Of a stretch of DNA of 64,000 nucleotides, positions 51,327 through 59,839 are shown in pieces (within the stretch, counting starts at the first letter, position 1; every line of letters starts with the position of its first letter). Source of the DNA: Candidatus Rokuibacteriota bacterium (lineage in GTDB: Bacteria > Methylomirabilota > Methylomirabilia > Rokubacteriales > CSP1-6); contig JAHFDN010000001.1 of NCBI GenBank assembly GCA_023248995.1, positions 237,597-301,596 on the forward strand. The letters are read 5' to 3'. A program made the position numbers and the translations under genes. Under the pieces are notes generated by a model. It was not told where the DNA came from, made no database searches, and worked only from the letters and a program-made list of their open reading frames with translations.

Positions 51327-52400
51327 CTACCTCCGCACGTCATCGACCCCCTCGAAAAACTCCTCGGCATGAAAAATGCCGGGGAGCGTGTCAAGATCCC
51401 GCAGCATGTAGTAGTCCTCAGCGACGTCATACTCGTCACGGATATCCACCGGTTCGCCCAGCGCCAGACGGACATAGGTGACCGCCATATTATGTTTTCC
51501 TGTGAGGTCAAAGATGTTCGTCGCCGACGAGAGGCGGCCGACATTGATCTCCGTGATGCACGGGACGCCGCCGGTATTTTCCTTCAAATCAACGCTGAAG
51601 GCGCCCGAGGCCTTCTTATCAACGGCGCGGACCGCCTCCGCACACACCTCCACCACCCGCGGCTCAAAGACAGTCTTGGCGAGCGCGGCGACCGAAGAAA
51701 CCTGGCTGGGCTGGCCACCTGCTGCGAGATAGGACAGGCGCTCATAGGTCTTGATGAGGATGAGCTTCCCCTCCTTCCAGAGGCTCTGGCAACCGAAATC
51801 CCGACCTGGAAGGTATTCCGACAGAGTAAAGGACGTGACGGAAATGCCGCGCATCTCCTCCCAGCATCTGATCCAACTGCGGGCCTGCTCCGGGCCCTTG
51901 ACCGGTACCGCTCCCATGGAGCCGCTACCGGTCCGAATCCGGCACCACACCAGGGAACGCCGAGGCAGCCGTTGAAAGATCTCTTCGAGACGGTCTAAAT
52001 GGGTCACCGGATACGTGACAGGGGCGGGAAGGCCACGGGATCGGAGAAAAGCGGTCAGGTTGTATTTGTCCTGACATAACTCGATCGTTGCGTTTTTCGG
52101 GAGAAAAAGAGGACAGGGGATCTTATTTCGAAGTCTCGAAACCACCCTGACATCCGAGTCGCTGTTAGGGATCAGGAGATCAATTCCCTCGGTCCGAATG
52201 ACCCGGCGCAAGGCAGTGAGAAAGTCGCCGTGGTGGGTCGTCGGAATCAGGAAATTCCGCTCCGCTGGCGACTTCTTGAGGACGAACCGATCAGCGTTGC
52301 ACCCGTAGATGACCAGGGAGGGATCCCCGGTCCTTAAACTCCGGATCAAATTGTTGCCCGCGCCAGCCCCCGCACCGAGGATGAGTAACCGCGTCGCCAT
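51327..52400 (-). CDS. ATP-grasp ligase-like enzyme (carbamoyl-phosphate-synthase-like fold)
   Basis: Starting at the ATG giving MATRLLILGAGAGAGNNLIRSL, the protein has 357 residues. The N-terminal Rossmann-like preATP-grasp domain (LLILGAGAGAGNNLIRSL) and VIYGCNADRFVLKK are followed by an ATP-grasp domain: KYNLTAFLRSRGLPAPVTYPV, CRIRTGSGSMGAVPVKGP (P-loop equivalent), EYLPGRDFGCQSLW, and the metal-binding stretch GAFSVDLKENTGGVPCITEINVGRLSS. This is the CarB-like/PylC-like class that activates a carboxylate with ATP and joins it to an amine. The substrate is unknown. Sequence composition is lower in GC than the neighbours, suggesting transfer. It is in an operon with two tiny genes and an HExxE protein. 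Confidence 0.85.
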   Translation of the reverse strand: MATRLLILGAGAGAGNNLIRSLRTGDPSLVIYGCNADRFVLKKSPAERNFLIPTTHHGDFLTALRRVIRTEGIDLLIPNSDSDVRVVSRLRNKIPCPLFLPKNATIELCQDKYNLTAFLRSRGLPAPVTYPVTHLDRLEEIFQRLPRRSLVWCRIRTGSGSMGAVPVKGPEQARSWIRCWEEMRGISVTSFTLSEYLPGRDFGCQSLWKEGKLILIKTYERLSYLAAGGQPSQVSSVAALAKTVFEPRVVEVCAEAVRAVDKKASGAFSVDLKENTGGVPCITEINVGRLSSATNIFDLTGKHNMAVTYVRLALGEPVDIRDEYDVAEDYYMLRDLDTLPGIFHAEEFFEGVDDVRR

Positions 52401-52506
52401 CTCTTCCGCCACCTTAAACCCGACCGACCGTTTCTCCCGCCATTCGAAGGATCCGCCGATGAGCTCGCGGTGGTTCCCCCCGGCGTCCACCCGGCTTTCA
52501 ATCAGC

Positions 52507-53274
52507 TCAGTAGCGCTTCAGGATCTTCCCCCACTGGCCCGGCGCGTTGCAGCCCGCACCATGGTGGTGCCAACGACACGTATCCCGGCGGCCAGGGCGA
52601 TATGCCCGCTTGAACCTCACCGACATCGCTCCTGGCCCGAAGAGTTTCCCCTTCTTCCCGTTTTTCAGCACGGTCTGGTACCCGCCAGACAGGACCTGGA
52701 ATGGTTCTCTCACCTTCTTTAAGTAATCGAATCGAGTCGAACCGCGTTTATGGAACACTTCGAAGTAGGCCGGGTACACGAAGTTGGTCATGAAGATCCC
52801 GTTCAGTTTGAATCTTGGCTCTCCCTGGACCGGGTCGGCGACCTCGTACGCATAGAGCAGCTTCCTCTTCCGACCCGTCGAGTAGAGATTGTTGGCAGGA
52901 TCGACGAGCATTTCGACAAGCTCGTGGGATGCCGCCACACTCACGGACTCGCCAAAGCGCAAGATCCTCTGGACGAAAATCTTGGAGATAGGAAGGCCGT
53001 CCGGCGTCAGATCGTGATGGGCCAGCGCAATTTTCCTGTCCGCCCTATCGAGGAAAACCATCGCCCAGGCGCCCTTGATGAAGCCGGTCGATCGGACGAG
53101 TCTCGCCGGGGTTCCCCAGACCGGGACGACGCACCGATCGAGGAATTTCTGGAGGGTGCCAATGAGCCGGCCAAAATTGACGCCGAGCGGGGTCGTTGCG
53201 CGGTTAAAACAGGCGATGGTCGGCGCTTGGCCCCGGTCGAAAGCGGGGCTGGCCGTCTTGCCATTCTTTTTCAC
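52507..53274 (-). CDS. uncharacterised protein with HExxE motif (possible metal-dependent hydrolase)
   Basis: Start placed at a GTG with GGAGAG 5 bases upstream, giving 255 residues (MKKNGKTASPAFDRGQ); a TTG 8 codons earlier is possible. The central motif VAASHELVEMLVDPANN holds H-E-x-x-E, found in several uncharacterised proteins with the pattern S-H-E-L-x-E-x-x-x-D-P, which resembles a zinc-site helix. The downstream YEVADPVQGEPRFKLNGIFMTNFVYPAYFEVF part has the look of a beta-rich domain, and the C terminus is His/Arg-rich. No signal peptide. It is promoter-proximal in the operon with the ATP-grasp ligase. Confidence 0.6.
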   Translation of the reverse strand: MKKNGKTASPAFDRGQAPTIACFNRATTPLGVNFGRLIGTLQKFLDRCVVPVWGTPARLVRSTGFIKGAWAMVFLDRADRKIALAHHDLTPDGLPISKIFVQRILRFGESVSVAASHELVEMLVDPANNLYSTGRKRKLLYAYEVADPVQGEPRFKLNGIFMTNFVYPAYFEVFHKRGSTRFDYLKKVREPFQVLSGGYQTVLKNGKKGKLFGPGAMSVRFKRAYRPGRRDTCRWHHHGAGCNAPGQWGKILKRY

Positions 53275-53510
53275 ATGACTCTCCGGTTCCGACGACAAAC
53301 GTCTCCGGAACCGATCACTCCATCAGGAGTCGGGAATGAACCTAGTCGGGGTGCAGGGTCATTGTCAAGGACAAACGGCACCGCATGCCCCCCGACACGC
53401 CAGCCTTCTCTGCATGAATCGGCAACCTCGAACACGGCTTTCCCCTGGAGCCGTCAAGCGGCCGCCCACCGCCCCGTGGAAAGACCTTGACTTCCCGCCC
53501 GGGATGGACG

Positions 53511-54491
53511 ATGAAAGACCGCGTGGGCTGGACCGTTCTCTACCTGAACCCCGCCACCCCCGACCTGTACGAGGTCATGCGAGAGGAGACCCCGCCGGGG
53601 CTCGATCTGCTCTTCCTGGAATCCTGGCAGCCCGCCGAGGTGAACGCGAAGCTGCCCCGGGCCGACGCCTTCCTGATCGCCGACGCCGCGCTCACGGCCG
53701 ACATGATCCAGCACGCGTCCAAACTCCGGATGGTCCAGCACCAGGGCGTCGGCTACGAGCGAATTGATGCGAAGGCGCTGGCCAAGGCCGGCGTGCCCCT
53801 GGCGCTCTGCCCCGCCGGGATGGCGGAGGCTGTGGGCGAACACACCGTGCTCCTGATCCTGGCCGCGCTCAAGCGGCTCGTCGCGGCCCACGAGTCCATG
53901 GTGGCTGGCAGATGGCTCATGTGGGAGCTTCGCCCTTCCACCCGGAACCTCCACGGCAAGACCGTCGGTCTCATCGGCTTCGGCCGGACCGGGCGCGGAG
54001 TCGCCAAATGCCTGCGGGGCTTCGACGTCAGGGTGATCGCCCACGACCCCTACATCACGCTCTCCGACCGGGAAAAGTCTGAGTTCGGGGTGGCGCTGGT
54101 GACCAAGGCAACCCTCCTGCACGAGGCCGACATCGTCTCGCTCCATGTGCCGCTCACCCCTGAAACCCGGCACCTGATCGGCAAGGCCGAGCTCGGGCAG
54201 ATGAAGGCGAGCGCGGTGCTGGTCAACGTCTCGCGCGGCGGGGTGATCGATCAGGACGCCGTCTACGAAGCGCTCAGGGACCGCCGCATCATGGCCGCCG
54301 CCCTGGACGTGTATTCCCCGGAACCGCTGCCCGCCGGGCATCCCCTGACCCGGCTCGACAACGTCGTACTCACGCCGCACGTCGCCGCCGGAACGCTGGA
54401 CGCCTTCAGGACGAAGATGCGCTTCGCGCTCGGCAACATCGCCCGGGCGATGAGCGGCGAGGAGCCGCTCGAGCGCGTTCCGGGCACCTAA
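53511..54491 (+). CDS. D-2-hydroxyacid dehydrogenase
   Basis: Start placed at an ATG giving MKDRVGWTVLYLNPATPDLY (326 residues); a TTG 24 bases earlier is possible but not needed. It has the NAD-binding fold HGKTVGLIGFGRTGRGVAKCLRGFDVRVIAHDPY, the SLHVPLTPETRHLIG segment, the catalytic arginine in LVNVSRGGVIDQ, the glutamate in PEPLPAGHPLTRL, and the histidine in VVLTPHVAAGT. The substrate-binding half contains VQHQGVGYERIDA. It reduces a 2-oxoacid or oxidises a D-2-hydroxyacid in the cytosol. The next gene, a thioesterase, follows in 14 bases. Confidence 0.93.
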   Translation: MKDRVGWTVLYLNPATPDLYEVMREETPPGLDLLFLESWQPAEVNAKLPRADAFLIADAALTADMIQHASKLRMVQHQGVGYERIDAKALAKAGVPLALCPAGMAEAVGEHTVLLILAALKRLVAAHESMVAGRWLMWELRPSTRNLHGKTVGLIGFGRTGRGVAKCLRGFDVRVIAHDPYITLSDREKSEFGVALVTKATLLHEADIVSLHVPLTPETRHLIGKAELGQMKASAVLVNVSRGGVIDQDAVYEALRDRRIMAAALDVYSPEPLPAGHPLTRLDNVVLTPHVAAGTLDAFRTKMRFALGNIARAMSGEEPLERVPGT

Positions 54492-54505
54492 GAGGAGAAC
54501 CAGGC

Positions 54506-54901
54506 ATGGACGTCCAACCCGGAGCCACGAAGGAGATCGAGATCAGAGTCACGGCCGACCACACCGCCGACGTGATGGGCAACAAGGGCGTCATGGTCTT
54601 CTCGACCCCCCATCTGATCGGCCTCCTGGAGGACGTGGCCGGCGCCGTCATCCAGCCGCACCTGCCGGCCGGCGCCACGACAGTCGGGACCATGGTGGAA
54701 ATGCGCCACCTGGCTGCGACGCCGGTGGGGATGAAGGTCAAGGCGAAGGCGACGCTCCTCGAGACCGACGGGCGGCGCTTTCTCTTTCAAGTGGAGGCGT
54801 GGGACGAGATCGACAAGATCGCGGAGGGGAAGCACGAGCGCTTCGTGGTCCAGAACCTCGAGAAATTCCTGGCCCGCGCGATGGGAAAGGGAAAACGCTA
54901 G
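54506..54901 (+). CDS. hotdog-fold thioesterase (FlK-like)
   Basis: The 131-residue protein resembles fluoroacetyl-CoA thioesterase FlK-type proteins. It has VTADHTADVMGNKGVMVFSTPHLIGLLEDVAGAVIQPHLP with the short helix and the T-V-G-T-M-V-E-M-R-H strand, and ends with HERFVVQNLEKFLARA. The threonine, glutamate and histidine residues of FlK are matched in kind by T, E and H in this stretch (V-G-T-M-V-E-M-R-H). It probably hydrolyses an acyl-CoA; the natural acyl group is unknown. GGAG precedes the ATG. It converges with the NUDIX gene; their ends overlap by 4 bases. Confidence 0.85.
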   Translation: MDVQPGATKEIEIRVTADHTADVMGNKGVMVFSTPHLIGLLEDVAGAVIQPHLPAGATTVGTMVEMRHLAATPVGMKVKAKATLLETDGRRFLFQVEAWDEIDKIAEGKHERFVVQNLEKFLARAMGKGKR

Positions 54902-55428
54902 AGGGAGAGAAAGTCGCGCAGGGCCTCCCGAGTTGAGGGGAATGCCAGCTCGTCCCAGGGAATCTGCTCGGGGGTGAGCCAGGCAAGCTCCTGGACCTCA
55001 TCGCTCAGTCCAAGCGCGCCGCCGGCCACGCGAGCTCGATACACCACGATCACGACGGAAGCATCGGGATACGAGTACACGCCGACCAGCCCATGGAGGT
55101 CCACACGAAGGCCGGTCTCCTCCTGTGTCTCCCGCAGCGCGGCGCCCGTGACGGTTTCTCCCCAGTCCACGAACCCGCCTGGGAACGTCCATTTCCCCCT
55201 CGAGGGGTTGATGTTTCGGCGGACGAGGAGAATCCGCCCGTCCTGGAATGGAATCGTTCCCGCCACCAGCTTCGGATTGAGGTAGAAGACAAACCCGCAC
55301 GCCGAGCAAACCGCCTCTTCCTTCTGGTCCGGCGGGACCGGGATCCTGACGAGGTCACCCCGGCAGAGCGGACAGAACCGAATGGTCGAGGGGGCCAGAT
55401 GACGGAAAGAGTGCTCGCCCGGGCTCAT
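54898..55428 (-). CDS. NUDIX hydrolase with N-terminal zinc ribbon
   Basis: The start is the ATG giving MSPGEHSFRHLAPSTIRFCPLCRGDLV, much shorter than the maximal reading, whose first 115 residues have no coding character. The 176-residue protein has a four-cysteine ribbon (CPLC and CSACG) and a full NUDIX box: GGFVDWGETVTGAALRETQEETGL (G-x5-E-x7-R-E-x2-E-E-x-G). The arrangement resembles NUDIX/NADH pyrophosphatase-like proteins with a zinc ribbon. It likely hydrolyses a nucleoside diphosphate derivative. Confidence 0.9.
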   Translation of the reverse strand: MSPGEHSFRHLAPSTIRFCPLCRGDLVRIPVPPDQKEEAVCSACGFVFYLNPKLVAGTIPFQDGRILLVRRNINPSRGKWTFPGGFVDWGETVTGAALRETQEETGLRVDLHGLVGVYSYPDASVVIVVYRARVAGGALGLSDEVQELAWLTPEQIPWDELAFPSTREALRDFLSL

Positions 55429-55466
55429 CCCGGCGCATTGTACCACGCGCGCGGGACAGCCCGCCG

Positions 55467-56441
55467 TCAGTGCCGCTTCGTCTCCTGTCCAAAACCGTCG
55501 GACGACCGATAGCGGTCCTCGGCCCCGGGGACGTAGCGCTTTTCCAGTTCCTTGAAGTGCTCGACACGCGCCATGACGTGGTGGCTCTCCGTCGGATGGC
55601 CGGCCTTGACCTTCTCGAGCGTCCACTGCGCCTGTTCCTGGTTCTTCACCAGGTCCTCCATGGCGTTCCAGACGGCGTACATGGCGGCGTGGGCGGCAAA
55701 GAGGGTGACGAAGATGAACTTGTAGCCGAGGTCGCCGAGTTCGCGGAAGAGGAAAGGATTGGGATCCGAACTCCACCTGAAGGAGGACGAGTAATTGAAC
55801 GCCAGCGGGAGCTTCGGATGTGTCTGCCTCATGGCCTTGGCAAAGGCGATCGCGGGCTCCCGGGAGGCATTGGAAAGCTCACACCAGACCAGGTCCACCC
55901 CGGCGTCCGCATAGGCCCGCCCCCGCCAGATCGCCTCATCGAGGCTCCCCCCCACGGCGCCGTAGGCGTCCGTCCGAGCGATCAGCACGAAGTCCGGGTC
56001 AAGACGGTTACGCACGTCCACGGCAGCCCGGTACTTGCCCAGGGCTTCCTCCCGGCTCACGATGGTCTTGCCGGCGATGTGCCCGCAACGCTTGGGGAAC
56101 CGCTGATCCTCGAGGTGGAGACCCGCGACGCCGGTCTTGATGAACTCCTGCACCGTCCGCATGGTGCTCAGCGCATTGCCGTAGCCGTCATCCGCGTCCG
56201 CAATAATCGGGATGTTCACCGCGCTCGCGATCATCGAGGCGGTGCGCGCCACCTCCGTCATCGTGAGCAAGCCCATGTCCGGCCACCCATTCGCCATGGC
56301 GACCGAGTACCCGCTCATGTAGATGGATTTCATCCCGGCGCGCTCGGCGATCTGCGCGTCGAGCGGCGTATAGACGCCGCCCGTGAACAGGTAGTCCTCA
56401 TCCTTCAAGAGTTGCCGAAACTTTCTCCCCATACTTTCCAA
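55467..56441 (-). CDS. isocitrate lyase / PEP-mutase-superfamily enzyme
   Basis: The 324-residue TIM-barrel enzyme has the metal site IPIIADADDGYGN and the superfamily motif HLEDQRFPKRCGHIAGK (K-x-C-G-H with the catalytic cysteine), plus EEALGKYRAAVDVRN and VLIARTDA. These place it near isocitrate lyase, methylisocitrate lyase and 2,3-dimethylmalate lyase. Length is shorter than true isocitrate lyase (about 430), and closer to dimethylmalate- or carboxyphosphonoenolpyruvate-type members. A TTG at 56441 (giving MESMGRKFRQLLKDEDYL) is 8 bases after GGAG, better placed than the ATG at 56432. It is divergent from a LysR gene that probably controls it. Confidence 0.88.
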   Translation of the reverse strand: MESMGRKFRQLLKDEDYLFTGGVYTPLDAQIAERAGMKSIYMSGYSVAMANGWPDMGLLTMTEVARTASMIASAVNIPIIADADDGYGNALSTMRTVQEFIKTGVAGLHLEDQRFPKRCGHIAGKTIVSREEALGKYRAAVDVRNRLDPDFVLIARTDAYGAVGGSLDEAIWRGRAYADAGVDLVWCELSNASREPAIAFAKAMRQTHPKLPLAFNYSSSFRWSSDPNPFLFRELGDLGYKFIFVTLFAAHAAMYAVWNAMEDLVKNQEQAQWTLEKVKAGHPTESHHVMARVEHFKELEKRYVPGAEDRYRSSDGFGQETKRH

Positions 56442-56524
56442 GGTTTCGTCTCCTTTGGCGCACGAGGGCTCTTGCGCGAACCTCAATCTACGGGCCAGCC
56501 GAGATCGGGTCAACCTTATTGTTC

Positions 56525-56539
56525 TTATCGCCATGATAA
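56525..56539. promoter_or_regulatory. LysR-type palindrome TTATC-N5-GATAA
   Basis: TTATCGCCATGATAA is a perfect inverted repeat with a 5-base centre. It has the T-N11-A pattern of a LysR recognition site and lies in the 130-base region between the divergent isocitrate lyase-like gene and its LysR gene, 33 bases before the LysR ATG. It probably binds the LysR protein. Confidence 0.7.
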
Positions 56540-56571
56540 AGAATTCTGATCGGCGTGATACAATCCGGCCC

Positions 56572-57492
56572 ATGGAAATCGGTCAGGTCGAGGCTTTCCT
56601 GGCGGTGGGCACGTTTGGCGGGTTCCGGCGCGCCGCCCAGGCCCTGCGCGTCACCCAGCCCGCCGTGAGCGCCAGGATCAAGGCGCTCGAGGAGTCGCTG
56701 GGTGTCCCGCTCTTCGATCGAGGTCGAGGCGGCCCGGCCCTCTCCGCGGCGGGGCGGGCCCTGCGCCCGCACGCCGAACAGCTGCTCCAGGCGGTCGCCC
56801 TCGCCCGCCAGGCGGTTCATAACCTCCGTCCGGCCAGCGGGAGCGCGCTCCAGATCGCCGCCGCGCTCTCCATCTGTACCTATCTCCTCCCCGACGTCCT
56901 CAAGCGGTTTCAGGCCGCCCGCCCGAACGTCATGATCACCGTCCGCTCCGGCCACTCGAAGGAGGTGCTGGAAATGGTGCTGCGGGGCGAGGCCGAGATC
57001 GGGCTCGCGCGGTCGCTCCACCACCCCGCCGTCGAGACCGTGAGCCTGCGCGACGACCCCCTCGTCCTGGTCGGCCGGCCTCGGGCCTGGCCGGCGCGCA
57101 CGCGCCGCGTCCGCCTGGAAGCCGTGGCGGACCAACCGCTGATCTTCTTCGATCGCGGATCCAGCGACTGGACGCTGAGCCACGGCCTCTTCCGCCGCGC
57201 CGGGCTCGTTCCCAACGTCGTGCTCGAGGTGGAAACCATCGAAACCGCCAAGCGGATGGTGGACCGCGGGATCGGGCTCGCCTTTCTGCCCCACCTGGCG
57301 GTCGCCAGCGAAATCCGGCGGCGGCGGCTCGCCGCCATTGACATCGTTGACGCCGAACCGCTGAGCCGTAGCCTGGACGTGATCCATCCGCGGCAGCGGC
57401 CGCTGAGCGCGGAAGCCCTGGCCCTGCTTCAGGTCCTACGCGCTGCCGTCAGCGGCACGATCGCGACGCCGACGCGGCGGCGCCGGCGCTGA
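56572..57492 (+). CDS. LysR-family transcriptional regulator
   Basis: Start at the ATG giving MEIGQVEAFLAVGTFGGFRRAAQALRVTQPAVSARIKALEESLGVPLFDRGRGG, the standard LysR helix-turn-helix; a longer reading adds 39 unneeded residues. The 306-residue protein has an effector domain with LQIAAALSICTYLLPDVLKRFQAARP and GEAEIGLARSLHHPAVETV. The C terminus is arginine-rich. It is divergent from the isocitrate lyase-superfamily gene, and the palindrome at 56525-56539 is in between, suggesting that this regulator controls that gene and itself. Effector unknown. Confidence 0.92.
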   Translation: MEIGQVEAFLAVGTFGGFRRAAQALRVTQPAVSARIKALEESLGVPLFDRGRGGPALSAAGRALRPHAEQLLQAVALARQAVHNLRPASGSALQIAAALSICTYLLPDVLKRFQAARPNVMITVRSGHSKEVLEMVLRGEAEIGLARSLHHPAVETVSLRDDPLVLVGRPRAWPARTRRVRLEAVADQPLIFFDRGSSDWTLSHGLFRRAGLVPNVVLEVETIETAKRMVDRGIGLAFLPHLAVASEIRRRRLAAIDIVDAEPLSRSLDVIHPRQRPLSAEALALLQVLRAAVSGTIATPTRRRRR

Positions 57493-57586
57493 CGGACACG
57501 CGACGCTCCCCTTTTACCTTGCAGAGCCCGCACTGCTTTGTTACGCTGGCCCAGCCGAAGCGCCGAGCACTCCGAGGTGCCCTTTC

Positions 57587-59839
57587 GTGACTAGGCTCCG
57601 CAGCAGCGATACGCCCCGCATCGTGGTTGCCGTCCGCCGGTTCGTCGAGAAGGAAGTCAGGCCCGTGGCCGCTACCCTCGACCACGACGACCGATACCCT
57701 CACGAGCTGGTCGGGCGCATGCAAGAGCTGGGGCTGTTCGGCGCCCTCATCCCTCAGGCGTACGGCGGCCTCGGCCTCGACACCACCACCTACGCCATGG
57801 TCATCGAGGAGCTCGGCCGCGGCTGGATGTCGCTGACGGGGGTGATCAACAGCCACACGATGGCGGCGCTGATCGTTCTGAACCACGGCACCGAGGAGCA
57901 GCGGCGGCGCTTCCTGCCGCGCTTGGCCCGCGGCGAGGCGCGCGGAGGCCTGTGCCTGACGGAGCCCCACGCGGGCTCGGACGTCCAGGCTATCAGGACC
58001 GTGGCCCGCCGCCAGGGCGACACCTACCTCCTCACGGGAACCAAGATGTTCGTCACCAACGGCCGCGAGGGCAACACCTTCGCTCTCCTGGCTCGCACCG
58101 ACCCGCGCGCGGACCCTCCCCACATCGGCATGTCGTGCTTCATCGTCGAGAAGGGACGTCCGGGCCTCCAGGTCGTCAAGTCCATCTCCAAGCTCGGCTA
58201 TAAAGGCGTGGACACGGCTGAACTGGTTTTCGAGGACTTCCCCGTCCCCGCCGACAACCTCGTGGGCGGCGTGGAAGGACGGGGATTCAAGCACGTGATG
58301 TCGGGCCTGGAGACCGGCCGCCTCAACATCGCGGCCCGGGCCGTCGGCGTCGCCCAGGCCGCGTTTGAAGATGCGATGCGCCGCGTCCGGGCCGCGCGGG
58401 GGAAAGCGGGCGCTCCGCCCGCCGCCATCAGCGACATGGCGACCCGGCTCACGGCCGCTCGACTCCTCACCTACTGGGCGTGCGGCATGAAAGACCGCGG
58501 GTCGCGCTCGGACCTCGAGGCCGGCATGGCCAAGCTCCACGCGTCGGAGACCGCTCAGGAGGTCGCCGTCGAGGCGATGCGGATCCATGGCGACGCCGGG
58601 ACCCGCAGGACACTGCCCGTCGAGCGCCACTACCGCGACACGCCGCTCATGATCATCGGGGAGGGAACCAACGAGATCCAGCGCCTCGTGATCGCTCGAC
58701 AGCTTCTCGAGCGCTGGGGCGATCAGCCCGGTGCCCTCACCTCGCGCGCCGGTGAGCCCGAGGAGCGGAAGCACATGGTCCTCGCCGTGCGCCAGCTCGT
58801 CGACAAGCACGTCATCCCCGTGGCCCAGGAGTCCGAGCGTGGCGGTCGCTATCCCGCGGAGATCGTGGAGCGACTGGGCGAGCTGGGCATCCTCGGCGCG
58901 ATTGTGCCGGCGGCGTACGGAGGTCTCGGCCTCGATCTCAGGACCTTCGCGATTATCGTCGAAGAACTGGCGCGCGGCTGGACGACCATAGCCGCCATCG
59001 TGAGCGCTCACCTCGCCGTCGCGCACCTGCTCGCCCGCTTCGGAAAGGCCGACCAGCGCCGCCGTCTGCTGCCGGCCCTGGCGCGGGGCGACGTGACGGG
59101 CTCCCTCGCCTGGGCTCAGGCCGTCACCGCACGGCGCGCGGGTCGCGAGTGGGTGTTGAACGGAACAGTCCCGAGCGTGGACAACGCCCCGCACAGCGCG
59201 GTCTTCGCGATCTGCGCCAGGAACGATCGCGGGCGCGCGCTGTGCTTCCTCGTGGAGCGGAGTGCCAGGGGGGCCCGGCTGAGCCCGCCCTTCGAGACGC
59301 TCGGGGCGCGGGGGCTCGACGTCTGCCAGCTCCGTCTCGACGGGGTGCGCGTGCCCTCGGCGCTCGTCGTCGGCGACGCCGCCGCCCCGCTCGGCCTCGC
59401 CCGCCTGGGGATCGCCGCCACGGCCGTCGGCCTGGCGCAAGCGGCCTTCGAGGCGGCGCTCCGCTACTCGCGAGAGCGCTCGACCTTCGGGAAACCGATC
59501 TGCCAGCATCAGGCCATCCAGCTCAAGCTGGCCGACATGGCCACCCGCATCACGGCGGCCCGCCTGCTCACTTACAGCGCCGCAGAGCACGCCGGGCAGC
59601 ACCATGAGCTCGCCGCCATGGCGAAGATTTACTCCTCGGAAACGGCCTACGACGTGACGCTGGAGACCATGCGCATCCACGGCGGCTACGGCTACACGAC
59701 CGAATTTCCCGTCGAGCGCTACTACCGCGACGCCCCCCGGCTCATGCTCGCCCTCGGCGGGAACGACACCGAGCGGCTCGAACTCGCCCGTCGCTTGAGG
59801 TCAGAGCGCGCCGGCTCATTCATCTCGAGGAGGCTCTGA
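57587..59839 (+). CDS. fused tandem acyl-CoA dehydrogenase
   Basis: The 750-residue protein starts at GTG and contains two complete-length acyl-CoA dehydrogenase modules (1-380 and 385-750). Both have the Y-G-G-L-G-L-D N-terminal motif. The first has TEPHAGSD (125-132) and the catalytic-base region GEGTNEIQ (358-365), but its R-E-R-x-x-F-G-K-P segment is degraded (AMRRVRAARGKAGAPP). The second has lost TEPxAGSD (position 505-515 reads GSLAWAQAVTARR) and the base (GGNDTE at 724-729), but keeps RERSTFGKPICQHQAIQLKLADMA. Together they resemble an asymmetric alpha2beta2 dehydrogenase in a single chain. It oxidises an unknown acyl-CoA. The stop overlaps the MaoC start by one base. Confidence 0.92.
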   Translation: MTRLRSSDTPRIVVAVRRFVEKEVRPVAATLDHDDRYPHELVGRMQELGLFGALIPQAYGGLGLDTTTYAMVIEELGRGWMSLTGVINSHTMAALIVLNHGTEEQRRRFLPRLARGEARGGLCLTEPHAGSDVQAIRTVARRQGDTYLLTGTKMFVTNGREGNTFALLARTDPRADPPHIGMSCFIVEKGRPGLQVVKSISKLGYKGVDTAELVFEDFPVPADNLVGGVEGRGFKHVMSGLETGRLNIAARAVGVAQAAFEDAMRRVRAARGKAGAPPAAISDMATRLTAARLLTYWACGMKDRGSRSDLEAGMAKLHASETAQEVAVEAMRIHGDAGTRRTLPVERHYRDTPLMIIGEGTNEIQRLVIARQLLERWGDQPGALTSRAGEPEERKHMVLAVRQLVDKHVIPVAQESERGGRYPAEIVERLGELGILGAIVPAAYGGLGLDLRTFAIIVEELARGWTTIAAIVSAHLAVAHLLARFGKADQRRRLLPALARGDVTGSLAWAQAVTARRAGREWVLNGTVPSVDNAPHSAVFAICARNDRGRALCFLVERSARGARLSPPFETLGARGLDVCQLRLDGVRVPSALVVGDAAAPLGLARLGIAATAVGLAQAAFEAALRYSRERSTFGKPICQHQAIQLKLADMATRITAARLLTYSAAEHAGQHHELAAMAKIYSSETAYDVTLETMRIHGGYGYTTEFPVERYYRDAPRLMLALGGNDTERLELARRLRSERAGSFISRRL

